A DNA stretch of 64,000 nucleotides from contig NZ_AP019307.1 in the NCBI RefSeq assembly GCF_003945325.1, positions 868,001-932,000 on the forward strand. Reading direction: 5' to 3'. Under the pieces are notes generated by a model. That model did not search any database and had not been told where the DNA came from. It saw only the letters and a program-made list of their open reading frames with translations. This DNA is from Nocardioides baekrokdamisoli (GTDB taxonomy: Bacteria; Actinomycetota; Actinomycetes; Propionibacteriales; Nocardioidaceae). Shown here one piece after another: positions 1-8,848 of the stretch (the first letter of the stretch is position 1; each line of letters opens with the position of its first letter). The position numbers and the translations under genes were made by a program.

Positions 1-1107
1 CTGATAGCGGTCGAGCAGGTCGCGTACGTAGATCACGATCTTGCGCGAGGACGAGAACTTCTTCCCCTCCATCGTCAGGTACTCCGAGGACACCACCTCG
101 GTCGGCAGGTTGAGTTGGCCGAGCTTGTGGCTCGCGCCGCCCCTGGAGCCCTTGCCGTTGTACGCCAACAGTTCCGCCGGCCAGATCTGGCTGTGGAAGG
201 TGATGTTGTCCTTGCCCATGAAGTAGTACGACAGCGCCTCGGGGTCGTTCCACCAGTCGCGCCACGTCTCAGGGTTCCCCGAACGGCGAGCCCACTCGAT
301 CGAGGCCGAGAGATAGCCGATGACAGCATCGAACCAGACGTACAGCTTCTTGGTCGGGTTCTCCCGCCAGCCGTCCAGCGGCACCGCGATGCCCCAGTCG
401 ATGTCGCGCGTCATCGCCCGCGGACGGATCTCCTTGAGGATGTTCTGGGAGAACTTGATGACGTTGGGGCGCCACAGACCCTCGGCCTCGCGCTCGTCGA
501 GCCAGGCGTGCAGGGCGTCGGCGAGCGCCGGTAGATCGAGGAAGAAGTGCTGGGTCTCGATGAACTCCGGCGTCTCTCCGTTGATCTTCGACTTCGGGTT
601 GATCAGGTCGGCCGGGTCGAGCTGGTTGCCACAGTTGTCGCACTGGTCCCCACGGGCCCCGTCGTACCCACAGATGGGGCAGGTGCCCTCGATGTAGCGG
701 TCCGGGAGCGTACGCCCCGTGGACGGCGAGATCGCGCCCTTGGAGGTCTGCTCGACGAAGTAGCCGTTCTCGTAGACGCCCTTGAAGAGCTCCTGGACCA
801 CGGCGTGGTGGTTCGGGGTGGAGGTGCGGGTGTAGAGGTCGTACGTGCAGCCCAGCGCGACCAGGTCGTTGATGATCAGCCGGTGGTTCTGGTCGACGAG
901 CTGCTGCGGGGTCAGTCCCGCCTCGTCCGCCGCGATCAGGATCGGGGTGCCGTGCTCATCGGAGCCCGACACCATGAGGACGTCGTGGCCCGCCATCCGC
1001 ATGTACCGGCTGAACACATCGCTCGGCACACCGAATCCCGCGACGTGACCGATGTGACGAGGACCGTTCGCATACGGCCACGCGACTGCGGCCAGCACCT
1101 TGCTCAT
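1..1107 (-). CDS. metG: methionyl-tRNA synthetase, C-terminus off window
   Basis: Charges tRNA-Met with methionine in the cytoplasm. The reading frame is open from the ATG at 1107 to base 1, giving the first 369 residues; the rest lies outside the window. The class I signature HIGH is visible near residue 15 ([14 protein letters not shown]), two zinc-binding CxxC pairs follow (CPICG and CDNCG), and the second signature appears as KFSSS close to the visible end, a usual variant of KMSKS. The domain order and spacing match full-length bacterial MetRS. It is divergent from nothing close by: the next gene ends 57 bp upstream. A TAGGCT hexamer 8 nt before the ATG suggests a leaderless transcript. 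Identification is firm from the signatures. Confidence 0.97.
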   Translation of the reverse strand, partial: MSKVLAAVAWPYANGPRHIGHVAGFGVPSDVFSRYMRMAGHDVLMVSGSDEHGTPILIAADEAGLTPQQLVDQNHRLIINDLVALGCTYDLYTRTSTPNHHAVVQELFKGVYENGYFVEQTSKGAISPSTGRTLPDRYIEGTCPICGYDGARGDQCDNCGNQLDPADLINPKSKINGETPEFIETQHFFLDLPALADALHAWLDEREAEGLWRPNVIKFSQNILKEIRPRAMTRDIDWGIAVPLDGWRENPTKKLYVWFDAVIGYLSASIEWARRSGNPETWRDWWNDPEALSYYFMGKDNITFHSQIWPAELLAYNGKGSRGGASHKLGQLNLPTEVVSSEYLTMEGKKFSSSRKIVIYVRDLLDRYQ

Positions 1108-1115
1108 GGGGCGTA

Positions 1116-1121
1116 AGCCTA
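1116..1121 (-). promoter_or_regulatory. -10 element of metG, leaderless type
   Basis: TAGGCT on the minus strand, 8 nt before the metG ATG. No Shine-Dalgarno sequence lies between them. This fits the TANNNT consensus of actinobacterial housekeeping promoters. Inferred from sequence only. Confidence 0.5.
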
Positions 1122-1164
1122 GTGAGTCCGGCCCGCCCAGCATGATCGGCGAAGCGGATGTGAA

Positions 1165-3912
1165 CTAGCTCCGGTGCGCGACGTCCAGGACGATCGTCCG
1201 GTGCATCGACGGGGCGGCTGCGCTGCCGGAGTAGATCACGTAGAACGCGTCGCGCCCCGCCGGGACCTGCGTCATCGTCAGCGTCGCCACACCGTTGCGC
1301 AGCGTGGCCGTGACCTGGCGGGTCGTGCCACGCAGCACCAGCTGCACCGTGCCTGTTGCCGGCAGGTTCGCCGCCGAGACCTGGACCTTCACCGTGACCG
1401 TGTTGGGGCCCGGCGTGCTGATGAGTCCCATGACCGCCGTCGTGGTGATGACCCGCGCGACTTGGTAGACCGCAGTCGCCGGGGTCGTCTGTGCCGCCTT
1501 CACGGTCGCACGAACCGAGAGCTTGTGGCCCGCGTCGACGTCCTGCACCTGGTACGCGGAGTTCACTGCGCCTGCGATCGGCTTACCGTCACGCAGCCAC
1601 TGGTAGTACAACCGGCCGCTCCACGGGGCGTACGCATGCACCTGGAGGGAGAGGACTGCGCCGATCGTCGGCGTACCGGTGACCGTGACGTTCGGGTCGA
1701 TCGCAGCCGTGGAGGCCGCCGGCTTGGCCAGGACGGGCACCTGAGCCGACGTCATCCCCGCCGAGGTGAGCGAGTCACCGCTGTAGGAGATCGAGATCGT
1801 GCGGGTGCCGGGAGCGAGACCGTTCAGCGATGCCGACGCGACACCGTTGACCAGGGTCCGGGTGACCTTCACGGCCCCTGAAGCGAAGGTGACCGTGCCG
1901 GTCGCCGGCTTGCCCATCTCCTTGACGGTGATCGTCGCCTTGGCCTGGGTCACCCCACCGAGCGTGGTCACCGCGAAGGTCGGGTCGGCGATGACGGGAC
2001 CGACGGGAGCGAACACCGACGAGTTCGGCTGCAGGCCCTGGTGGCGAGCCGTCTCGACGACGGTGACCATGTGGCCGCTGTCGGCGTGCGTGAGCCGGTA
2101 TGTCGAGCCGGTCGCGCCAGCGATCGGGGCACCGTCACGACGCCACTGGTAGGTGATCTGCGAGTCCCACGGGGCGTACAGGACCTGGGGCGCGGTGAGC
2201 GTGCCGCCGGCCACCAGCGGGCCGCTGACGGTACCGATCCGGTCGATGACCGTGTGCGTGGTGCTCGACGGGAGGACGCGAACCGCTCCGCCGCCATTGG
2301 ACACCACGGACTTCGCGTCGCCGAGGTAGCTGACGCCGTAGTTCAGGTCGCCTGCAGGCACGTTCTTCGCCGTGACTCCGGCGAAACCGTTGACGAGCGT
2401 GCCGACGTAGTGGCTGCCGGCGATGGTCACGACGACCGTGCCCGTCGGGACCGTGCCGTACGCGTTGACGTGGACCGTGAACTGGACCGTGTTCTCGCCA
2501 CCGCGGGCGGTGGAGACGACGCTCGACGTGCTCCTGATCGTCGCTGTGTCGTTGTACGTACGGACCGCGTTGAGGTACTTCGCCTTCGTCAACGAGACGG
2601 TCACCCCGAGCTTCTGGGCGAGATCCGCCGGGCCGGGGACGTACGTCTGCTTGGTCGCCCCCGGGATCGGAGCGCCGTTGCGCAGCCACTGATAGCCGAC
2701 GGTGGCGTCAGCCGGGGCGTACGTGCCCGGCGAGGCCGCCATCGGCGCCCGGGTCAGGTGCTGGCCGCTGATGCCGCCAGCGGCGCTCAGGACGATCGGC
2801 GGCGAAACCACCGGGATCGTGCCGGCGGAGAAGGTCGTGAGCGGCGTGAACGCCTGACGTGACGCCGTCACCGACGCCGTCAGGACCGACCCGTTCTGGT
2901 CCTGGGTCGGCGTGAACGTGCTCGTGGTGGCACCCGGGATTGCCACACCGTTGGCGAACCACTGCACCGCCATCGAGGATGCGTTCGGCGCGACCTGCGG
3001 CGTGCTGACTGTCAGCGGCTGGCCGACCTGCACGGTGCCCGAGATCGCCGGGCTGGTGAGGCCGTCGAGGGTTCCGGGCGCGATGGCCGTACGCGGACCG
3101 ACGGTCGTCGTCGTGGTGAGGTATCCCGGACGCGTCGCCGTGATCGTCAGGGTGAGCTTCTGGCCCAACTGGTTCGCCTGCGGGCGGTAGCGCCATCCGG
3201 TCGCCCCCGCGATCGGCTTCCACGCGATGCCCCACTGGTACGACAGCGAGGTCCCCGCGGGCCAGGTGCCCGCGTTGGACTCGATCACGTCGTTGACGGC
3301 CGGGGCTCCCGGCACCGACGGCTTCACCGACGGCACCAGCGGTCGGTCGGTCCAGTGGATGAATCCACTCGGCCAGTTCTGCGAGGTGTTGATGTAGCGC
3401 CAGTCGAAGTCGCTGCCCCAGTTCGACTCGGAGACCACGATCTCCGTCGGCGAGATCACGCGCTCGACGTACGCGACGTGGCCGAGGCTTCCGGCACCCT
3501 GGGCTCCGCCCCGCCACCACGCGACGGCCCCGACGCGCGGCGTCTGGTCGGTGATCGACGGGTTGTCGCGGCCCCAGGCCTCGGCGTTGCCGCTGCCGTT
3601 CCACGGGCGCACGTTCGGCATGCCGGCCTGCACCTCGCGGAACGCCACGTAGTTGACGCAGTTCCGGCCGGAGTACATCAGCCAGTACATGTTGCCCCAG
3701 TACTTGCTGTACTGGCTGTCGCTGTACCCCTTGTTCGAGCAGTCACTGAAGCCGATGCACCACAACGCCGACGACGCGTTTGCCGACGGCGCAAGCAGGA
3801 CCAATGAGGCGCTCAGCAGCGCCCCGAGAAGGATCGCAATGAACCCTCGCCGGTACCTGTGTGACGAATGTGACGAATGGTGCACACGAGAAGGGTGGTT
3901 TAGAAGTGTCAA
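1165..3912 (-). CDS. secreted CHAP-domain wall hydrolase with Ig-like repeats
   Basis: Predicted exported peptidoglycan amidase or endopeptidase. A basic, hydrophobic signal peptide (RYRRGFIAILLGALL, ending near SANASS) is followed by a CHAP domain at about residues 50-185 with the catalytic Cys in NCVNYVAFR and the His in GSLGHVAYV. The remaining 700 residues form two kinds of beta-sandwich repeat: five copies of a YQWxxxGxPIxGAT type (about residues 215-300, 310-365, 395-460, 590-650, 760-810) and three copies of an Ig-like type containing PATGTV and TLVNGVA, in the order A-A-A-B-A-B-A-B. The repeats probably bind wall or surface polymer. The start is uncertain: TTG at 3912 is the longest option, and GTG at 3885 also keeps the signal peptide; neither has a good ribosome binding site. 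The gene is convergent with metG's direction of travel and divergent from pepN. Confidence 0.8.
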   Translation of the reverse strand: MTLLNHPSRVHHSSHSSHRYRRGFIAILLGALLSASLVLLAPSANASSALWCIGFSDCSNKGYSDSQYSKYWGNMYWLMYSGRNCVNYVAFREVQAGMPNVRPWNGSGNAEAWGRDNPSITDQTPRVGAVAWWRGGAQGAGSLGHVAYVERVISPTEIVVSESNWGSDFDWRYINTSQNWPSGFIHWTDRPLVPSVKPSVPGAPAVNDVIESNAGTWPAGTSLSYQWGIAWKPIAGATGWRYRPQANQLGQKLTLTITATRPGYLTTTTTVGPRTAIAPGTLDGLTSPAISGTVQVGQPLTVSTPQVAPNASSMAVQWFANGVAIPGATTSTFTPTQDQNGSVLTASVTASRQAFTPLTTFSAGTIPVVSPPIVLSAAGGISGQHLTRAPMAASPGTYAPADATVGYQWLRNGAPIPGATKQTYVPGPADLAQKLGVTVSLTKAKYLNAVRTYNDTATIRSTSSVVSTARGGENTVQFTVHVNAYGTVPTGTVVVTIAGSHYVGTLVNGFAGVTAKNVPAGDLNYGVSYLGDAKSVVSNGGGAVRVLPSSTTHTVIDRIGTVSGPLVAGGTLTAPQVLYAPWDSQITYQWRRDGAPIAGATGSTYRLTHADSGHMVTVVETARHQGLQPNSSVFAPVGPVIADPTFAVTTLGGVTQAKATITVKEMGKPATGTVTFASGAVKVTRTLVNGVASASLNGLAPGTRTISISYSGDSLTSAGMTSAQVPVLAKPAASTAAIDPNVTVTGTPTIGAVLSLQVHAYAPWSGRLYYQWLRDGKPIAGAVNSAYQVQDVDAGHKLSVRATVKAAQTTPATAVYQVARVITTTAVMGLISTPGPNTVTVKVQVSAANLPATGTVQLVLRGTTRQVTATLRNGVATLTMTQVPAGRDAFYVIYSGSAAAPSMHRTIVLDVAHRS

Positions 3913-3992
3913 GCATTTCTAGCGGCGTGGCGCGATTTCATCATTGTAATTTAGGCCTCTGAGCGTGAAACACCATCTGGTTGGATGGGCTC

Positions 3993-6554
3993 ATGCCAGG
4001 AACAAACCTCACTCAAGCGGAGGCAGCCGCCCGATCGGCGCTGCTCCAGATCACCACGTACGACGTCACTCTGGACCTCACCACGGGCCCGGACACCTTC
4101 GTATCCACCTCGCGGATCACGTTCACCGCCACGACTCCGGGGTCGAGCACGTTCGCCGATCTCGTCGGCGCGACCAACGTGTCAGCCACCCTCAACGGCC
4201 TTCCGCTCGACGCCAGTGCGTACGCGGATTCGCGGCTCGCCCTCGACGGCCTGGCGGACACCAACGAACTCGTCGTGACCGCCGACATGGCGTACTCGCA
4301 CACCGGCGAGGGCCTCCACCGCTTCGTCGACCCGGTCGACGAGAAGGTCTACCTCTACAGCCAGATGGAAGTGCCAGACGCGCGCCGCGTCTTCGCCTCC
4401 TTCGAGCAGCCTGACCTGAAGGCCACCTTCACCTTCCACGTCACCGCTCCCGAGGGCTGGGCCGTCTTCTCCAACTCCCCCACGCCGGTGCCGACGTCGC
4501 TGGGAGACGGAAACGCCCGCTGGGACTTCGCGGTCACCAAGCGGATGTCCACCTACATCACCGCGATCGTCGCCGGTGAGTACGTCGGGGTCGAAGACTC
4601 CTACGTCGGCAAGAACGGCACCATCCCGCTCGGGCTCTACAGCCGCGCCTCGGCGCGCGAGCACATGGATGTCGACAGCCTCTTCACGCTCACCAAGCAG
4701 GGTTTCGAGTTGTTCGAGGACCTCTTCGACTACCCGTACCCGTTCGGCAAGTACGACCAGTTCTTCGTGCCCGAGTTCAACGCCGGCGCGATGGAGAACG
4801 CCGGCGCCGTCACGATCCGCGACGAATACATCCCGGCAAGTCGCCAGCCGCGGTCGTTCTACGACTTCCGCACCAACATGATCCTGCACGAGATGGCGCA
4901 CCAGTGGTTCGGCGATCTGGTGACGATGAAATGGTGGAACGACCTCTGGCTCAATGAGTCGTTCGCCGAATGGGCCGGCTACTACGCCGCCGCGAACGCC
5001 ACCGAGTTCACCGACGCCTGGACCGGGTTCACGAACGCCCGCAAACTGTCGGGCTACCGCCAGGACCAGCTGATCACCACCCACCCGATCGCACCGGAGA
5101 TCAAGGACCTGCACGACATCGAGGTCAACTTCGACATGATCACGTACGCCAAGGGCGCGTCCGCGCTCAAGCAGTTGGTCGCCTGGGTCGGCATGGAGCC
5201 GTTCACCATCGGCCTGCGGGCGTACTTCCGCGACCACGCCTACGGGAACACCGAGTTCAAGGACCTGCTCGGCGCCCTGGAGAAGGCGTCGGGACGTGAC
5301 CTGTCGACCTGGGCCGAGGAGTGGCTGCAGACGTCCGGCGTCAACACCGTCCGCCCGGAGTTCACGCTCAACGCGGACGGCACGTACGCATCGCTCACCA
5401 TCCACCAGAGCGCTGCACCGGAGCACCCGACGCTGCGCCGGCACCGGATGGGCGTCGGCTTGTTCGACCTCGTCGAGGGGTCCCTGGTCCGGCGTACGAC
5501 CATCGAGGTCGACGTCGAGGGCGGCCTCACCGAGGTCGCCGAGGCCGTCGGCAAGAAGCAGCCCGACCTGCTCCTGCTCAACGACGAGGACCTGGCGTAC
5601 GTGAAGGTCCGTCTGGACGAGCGCTCGTACGCGACCGCAGTTGCGCACCTCTCGAAGCTGGACGACTCGCTCGCCCGGGCGCTCATCTGGACCGCCGCGT
5701 GGGACATGTGCCGCGACGGCGAGCTGCCGACGTCGGACTACATCGATCTGGTGCTGGCCAACATCGGCCAGGAGACCGACTCCTGGGGCCTCAGCCGGAT
5801 CCCGGTGCTGGCCGAATCGGCCCTGTTCGGCTACGTCTCCCCCGACAAGCTCCCCGAACTCCAGGACCGTTGGGAGGCCGGCGTACGCGAGCTCCTCGTG
5901 GCCGCCGAGCCCGGCAGCGACGCCCAGCTCATCTTCGCCAAGACGTACGCCGCCGCCACGGACACCGCACGTGGTTCCATCCACGGCTGCATGCGGGGCG
6001 AGCGGACGATCGCGGACGTGAAGGCGTTGCTCGACGGCTCGTGGACCCTCCCGGGCCTCACGGTGGACCAGGACCTGCGCTGGCGGTTCATCACCGGCCT
6101 GTGCGCCGCAGGCGCGTTCGGGGAGGCCGAGATCTCGGCCGAACTTGAGCGTGACACCACGCAGTCCGGCAAGGAGAACGCTGCCGGTGCTCGTGCGGCG
6201 TCGCCCGACCCGACGGTCAAGGCCGAGGCATGGCGGCTGGCCACGATGGATCCGGCCACCCCGAACGCCACCGGCGAGTCGATCGCGAACGAGTTCTCGC
6301 GTGCGGGTCAGCCTGCGCTGGACGGCTACGTGCATGCCTACCTGGACGCTGCCGAGACGATCCTGGACAAGGTGGGTACGCACCGCGCGGCCCGGGCACT
6401 GGAGTACATCTTCCCGCGCCAGCTGGCCACGCAGGCGAACCTCGATGTGATCGACAAGTGGCTCGCCTCGACCACCGCCAGCGCGATGGCGGTGCGGTAC
6501 GTGCGCGAAGGGCGCGACGAACTGGCGCGAGCCATGCGAGCTCAGCAGGCCTGA
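3993..6554 (+). CDS. pepN: aminopeptidase N, M1 family
   Basis: Zinc metallopeptidase that removes N-terminal residues from peptides in the cytoplasm. The exopeptidase motif GAMEN is at about residue 265 and the zinc site HEMAHQWF begins at about residue 299, followed by the third ligand in NESFAEW. The C-terminal helical domain typical of the family fills the rest. The 853-residue length matches actinobacterial PepN. An in-frame TTG at 3981 exists, but ATG at 3993 gives the usual start MPGTNLTQAEA. The gene is monocistronic and ends 22 bp before a strong palindromic terminator. Confidence 0.97.
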   Translation: MPGTNLTQAEAAARSALLQITTYDVTLDLTTGPDTFVSTSRITFTATTPGSSTFADLVGATNVSATLNGLPLDASAYADSRLALDGLADTNELVVTADMAYSHTGEGLHRFVDPVDEKVYLYSQMEVPDARRVFASFEQPDLKATFTFHVTAPEGWAVFSNSPTPVPTSLGDGNARWDFAVTKRMSTYITAIVAGEYVGVEDSYVGKNGTIPLGLYSRASAREHMDVDSLFTLTKQGFELFEDLFDYPYPFGKYDQFFVPEFNAGAMENAGAVTIRDEYIPASRQPRSFYDFRTNMILHEMAHQWFGDLVTMKWWNDLWLNESFAEWAGYYAAANATEFTDAWTGFTNARKLSGYRQDQLITTHPIAPEIKDLHDIEVNFDMITYAKGASALKQLVAWVGMEPFTIGLRAYFRDHAYGNTEFKDLLGALEKASGRDLSTWAEEWLQTSGVNTVRPEFTLNADGTYASLTIHQSAAPEHPTLRRHRMGVGLFDLVEGSLVRRTTIEVDVEGGLTEVAEAVGKKQPDLLLLNDEDLAYVKVRLDERSYATAVAHLSKLDDSLARALIWTAAWDMCRDGELPTSDYIDLVLANIGQETDSWGLSRIPVLAESALFGYVSPDKLPELQDRWEAGVRELLVAAEPGSDAQLIFAKTYAAATDTARGSIHGCMRGERTIADVKALLDGSWTLPGLTVDQDLRWRFITGLCAAGAFGEAEISAELERDTTQSGKENAAGARAASPDPTVKAEAWRLATMDPATPNATGESIANEFSRAGQPALDGYVHAYLDAAETILDKVGTHRAARALEYIFPRQLATQANLDVIDKWLASTTASAMAVRYVREGRDELARAMRAQQA

Positions 6555-6576
6555 ACACACGACGTCCACACAAATG

Positions 6577-6610
6577 AAGAAGGGCGGACCCGATCGGGTC
6601 CGCCCTTCTT
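6577..6610. terminator. bidirectional terminator after pepN
   Basis: A perfect 34-bp palindrome with a GATC centre; the arms read AAGAAGGGCGGACCC and its complement. It ends in TTCTTTC on the plus strand and its mirror on the minus strand, so it can serve both pepN and the convergent gene ending at 6622. Confidence 0.85.
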
Positions 6611-6621
6611 TCATGTCTGGA

Positions 6622-6912
6622 TCAGTGGTGGCCGGGGCTCTCGACGTGGTCCGGCTTCGGGAACGGCTTCGGCAGCAGACCCTCGCCCTTGAGGATGCCC
6701 GGCAGCAGCACGACGCCGGCGATGACCAGCGCGAGGCCGAGCGGGATGAGCACGATGACCGCGAGGAAGTGCAGCGGCGACACGTGCGGCGGGTGCGACC
6801 AGCCACTCGGAACGTCGGCCAGCGCCGGAGCAGACATCAGGGCAAAGGCCGTCAGCGACGCCACTGAAAGCGTCGCGACCCGGCGTACAGCGGTGCGCGT
6901 CGAGGAGGTCAC
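6622..6912 (-). CDS. small exported membrane protein, unknown function
   Basis: I do not recognise this family. From the GTG at 6912 it encodes 96 residues: a signal peptide with a clear AxA site (SAPALA-DV), a short extracytoplasmic stretch containing Trp, Pro and His (SGWSHPPHVSP), one transmembrane helix (FLAVIVLIPLGLALVIAGVVLL) and a Pro/Lys/His-rich tail ending HVESPGHH. An ATG further upstream at 6999 would add 29 residues overlapping the divergent mscS promoter and put the signal peptide inside the protein, so it is unlikely. The His-rich ends could bind metal, which is speculation. It converges with pepN at the palindromic terminator. Confidence 0.6.
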   Translation of the reverse strand: MTSSTRTAVRRVATLSVASLTAFALMSAPALADVPSGWSHPPHVSPLHFLAVIVLIPLGLALVIAGVVLLPGILKGEGLLPKPFPKPDHVESPGHH

Positions 6913-6953
6913 GGGCACAGCGTAGCCGGTCAGCGGCGTGAGATTCCCGTCAG

Positions 6954-6959
6954 TACCCT
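6954..6959 (+). promoter_or_regulatory. -10 element of the mscS gene, leaderless type
   Basis: TACCCT with 7 nt between it and the ATG at 6967, and no Shine-Dalgarno sequence. Inferred leaderless promoter. Confidence 0.5.
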
Positions 6960-6966
6960 CTGATCT

Positions 6967-7560
6967 ATGACTGCCCTGTCGATCGATCACGCCTGGCACC
7001 GGATCTGGACGATCATCCAGGAGCGCCCGGGCACCATCGCCGGCCTGGTGATCCTTGCGTTCGTCGTGCGCTGGGTCGTGCTGCGGCTGGTGAACCGGTT
7101 CGTCACGTCCACCTCCGAGAGCGCCGCACCACTCCGGTCGGCACGTCTGGCGCAGCGCGCCCGGACCATCGGCGGCCTCGCGCGATCGCTGGCCACCTGG
7201 GTGATCGTGGCGATCTTCGGGATCATGCTGCTGGACCAGATGGGGATCAACGTCGCGCCCCTGATCGCCGGCGCTGGCGTGGTCGGCATCGCGGTCGGTT
7301 TCGGTGCCCAGACGCTGGTCAAGGACTACTTCAACGGTGTCTTCATGATCCTGGAGGACCAGTACAGCGTCGGTGACCGGGTCGAACTCGAGACTCCGCA
7401 GCTGAACACCTCCGGAGTCGTCGAGGCGGTCTCGTTGCGCGTCACGCGCGTACGCGACGACAGCGGCAAGATCGTCTACATCCGCAACGGCGAGATCCTG
7501 CGGGTCAGCAACCTCACCCAGGGCGACGTCGCTCCGGACATCGACGATCCCACCGACTGA
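6967..7560 (+). CDS. short MscS-type mechanosensitive channel
   Basis: Predicted inner-membrane channel that opens under hypo-osmotic stress. Three membrane segments are visible, and the pore-lining third helix and the turn after it carry the family signature: LIAGAGVVGIAVGFGAQTLV, then DYFNGVFMILEDQYSVGD. The beta domain follows (VVEAVSLRVTRVRDDSG), with the conserved RNGEI. At 197 residues it stops just after the beta domain and lacks the C-terminal alpha/beta vestibule of the 286-residue E. coli MscS. The stop codon is followed within 2 bp by a degenerate 22-bp repeat array. Confidence 0.88.
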   Translation: MTALSIDHAWHRIWTIIQERPGTIAGLVILAFVVRWVVLRLVNRFVTSTSESAAPLRSARLAQRARTIGGLARSLATWVIVAIFGIMLLDQMGINVAPLIAGAGVVGIAVGFGAQTLVKDYFNGVFMILEDQYSVGDRVELETPQLNTSGVVEAVSLRVTRVRDDSGKIVYIRNGEILRVSNLTQGDVAPDIDDPTD

Positions 7561-7561
7561 C

Positions 7562-7627
7562 CGCCGAAACCCGACATCCGTCAGCTCGAGACCCGGCGTT
7601 TGTCACGTCGAGACCCGACGTCTGCCT
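7562..7627. repeat. degenerate 3 x 22-bp tandem repeat array
   Basis: Three adjacent 22-bp units (7562-7583, 7584-7605, 7606-7627) each match CGAGACCCGGCATCTGTC with a few substitutions. This is the reverse complement of the perfect array at 9215-9280. It fills the gap between the mscS stop and the vapC stop. Confidence 0.8.
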
Positions 7628-7644
7628 GACTGAGCGAGATGCAG

Positions 7645-8031
7645 TCACCACAGCGTGGAGACGGCGTAGTCGGCAATCGCTCGGTCCATCGTGATGATGG
7701 TGATCCCTCGGCTCGCCGCCTGAGCCACCAGCATCCGATCGAACGGGTCTCGGTGCACCCATGCCAGCCGGCCGGCGGCAAGGCTGTCATCGATGCTGAT
7801 CGCGAGCGGTGCGGCCCGCAGCCTTCGTACGTGCGCGGCGAAACCGTCGAGCAGTAGATCGGCCTCCGGCCACTTCCCGAGCCGCACCTTGGTGGACAGC
7901 TCCCACGCCGACGCAGCCGACACGGCGAGTTCGTTGCCGAGGTCCGTGATCACCTCGCGCGCACGCGCGCTGAGCTTTTCCGGTGCGGTCAGCGCCCAGA
8001 CCAGCGCATGGGTGTCGAGCAGGTACGTCAC
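7645..8031 (-). CDS. vapC: type II toxin, PIN-domain ribonuclease
   Basis: Predicted VapC-family endoribonuclease that cleaves RNA when its antitoxin is lost. The 128-residue PIN domain has the acidic metal ligands in order: Asp6 in LLDTHALVWAL, Glu in SAWELSTK, Asp in DPFDRMLVAQA and Asp in TMDRAIADY. Its start overlaps the antitoxin stop by 4 bp (ATGA at 8028-8031), the normal antitoxin-first arrangement. The DTHALVW subtype usually pairs with Phd/YefM-type antitoxins, as seen here. The RNA target cannot be read from the sequence. Confidence 0.92.
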   Translation of the reverse strand: MTYLLDTHALVWALTAPEKLSARAREVITDLGNELAVSAASAWELSTKVRLGKWPEADLLLDGFAAHVRRLRAAPLAISIDDSLAAGRLAWVHRDPFDRMLVAQAASRGITIITMDRAIADYAVSTLW

Positions 8032-8258
8032 GCTTCCCAGACCGCCAGATCGTCGTCGGTCAGGGGTGCGTAGAAGTCGACCGGTTCGGCACCGAGGGCG
8101 ACGAACCCCAGGGCCCGTTCCGTCGGCGGGAAGAACAGATCCAGGCGTACGACCGGCGTGCCGTTGCGCGCGACGATCACCTCTTCGCCGGCCTCGACCA
8201 GACTTATGAGTTCCGAGAGCCGAGCCTTGGCTTCGTAGACGTTCACAGTCACGCTCAT
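8028..8258 (-). CDS. type II antitoxin, Phd/YefM family
   Basis: The 76-residue cognate antitoxin of the downstream PIN toxin. The N-terminus MSVTVNVYEAKARLSELI is the Phd/YefM DNA-binding and dimerisation module; the C-terminal acidic tail (PLTDDDLAVWEA) should wrap the toxin. Such antitoxins repress their own operon. The ATG at 8258 and first codons lie inside a long inverted repeat that also holds a TAGTCT -10 element 7 nt before the start, so the operator, promoter and start codon overlap. Confidence 0.9.
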   Translation of the reverse strand: MSVTVNVYEAKARLSELISLVEAGEEVIVARNGTPVVRLDLFFPPTERALGFVALGAEPVDFYAPLTDDDLAVWEA

Positions 8259-8300
8259 GTTGGTCAGACTAACATGGTCTGACCAACATGAGCGTAACTG
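8246..8300. promoter_or_regulatory. inverted repeat: vapB operator and promoter
   Basis: Two 23-bp arms (8246-8268 and 8278-8300) are reverse complements with a single mismatch, separated by 9 bp. The core arm reads CTCATGTTGGTCAGA. The left arm contains the antitoxin ATG and first codons; TAGTCT at 8266-8271 (minus strand) is the likely -10. The element occupies nearly all of the 61 bp between the osmC stop and the antitoxin start, so it may also terminate osmC. Confidence 0.75.
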
Positions 8301-8319
8301 AATGCTTGCTCCGAGAGGG

Positions 8320-8745
8320 TCAGGCGAGCGTGGCCGTGAGGGTGATCGGGACGGCCTTCAACGCCTGCGAGACCGGGCAGCCCTCCTTGGCGGCGGAGGC
8401 GAGGCGTACGAACTCCTCCTCGCTGAGACCTGCAACCACACCCTCGACCGTGAGCGCGATCCCGGTGATGCCGGTGCCCGGGGTGAACTCGACCGCGGCC
8501 GAGGTGGTCAGCGTCGTCGCCGGGGTGTTGTTGTTGGCCAGGCCGTTGGAGAAGGCCATCGAGAAGCAGGAGCTGTGAGCGGCGGCGATGAGTTCCTCGG
8601 GCGAGGTGGTGCCATTCGGCTCCGCCGAACGCGCGGGCCAGTTCACCGCGTACGTACCGAGCCCCGACGAGTTGAGCGTGACCTCGCCAGAACCCTCGAA
8701 CAGGGTGCCGGTCCAGACGGTGGTGGCGGTACGGGTGACGGGCAT
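8320..8745 (-). CDS. OsmC-family organic hydroperoxide reductase
   Basis: Cytoplasmic thiol peroxidase that reduces organic hydroperoxides. The 141 residues contain the two redox cysteines of the family, the peroxidatic one in AAAHSSCFSMAFS and the resolving one in AAKEGCPVSQAL, and the N-terminal strands of the intertwined OsmC dimer. A clear ribosome binding site (GAGGAG, about 6 nt before the ATG at 8745) contrasts with the many leaderless genes nearby. It sits between the toxin-antitoxin pair and a divergent haemoglobin, which together look like an oxidative and nitrosative stress block. Confidence 0.92.
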   Translation of the reverse strand: MPVTRTATTVWTGTLFEGSGEVTLNSSGLGTYAVNWPARSAEPNGTTSPEELIAAAHSSCFSMAFSNGLANNNTPATTLTTSAAVEFTPGTGITGIALTVEGVVAGLSEEEFVRLASAAKEGCPVSQALKAVPITLTATLA

Positions 8746-8848
8746 GATTTCTCCTCGAGAATGCGCGGGGGCGGCTGGTGCCGGAGCGGGAGTTCCATCC
8801 TTGCACTCCCCTGCGAACGCGTCAGGAGTCAGCGGGGAGAATGGTCGG

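Noticed and set aside
3907..3912. TTGACA as a -35 element of the CHAP gene
   Set aside because: No TANNNT hexamer lies 16-18 nt downstream, and the bases are inside the longest reading frame.
4182..6806. 874-codon open frame antisense to pepN
   Set aside because: Low-complexity composition and complete overlap with a well-supported aminopeptidase gene.
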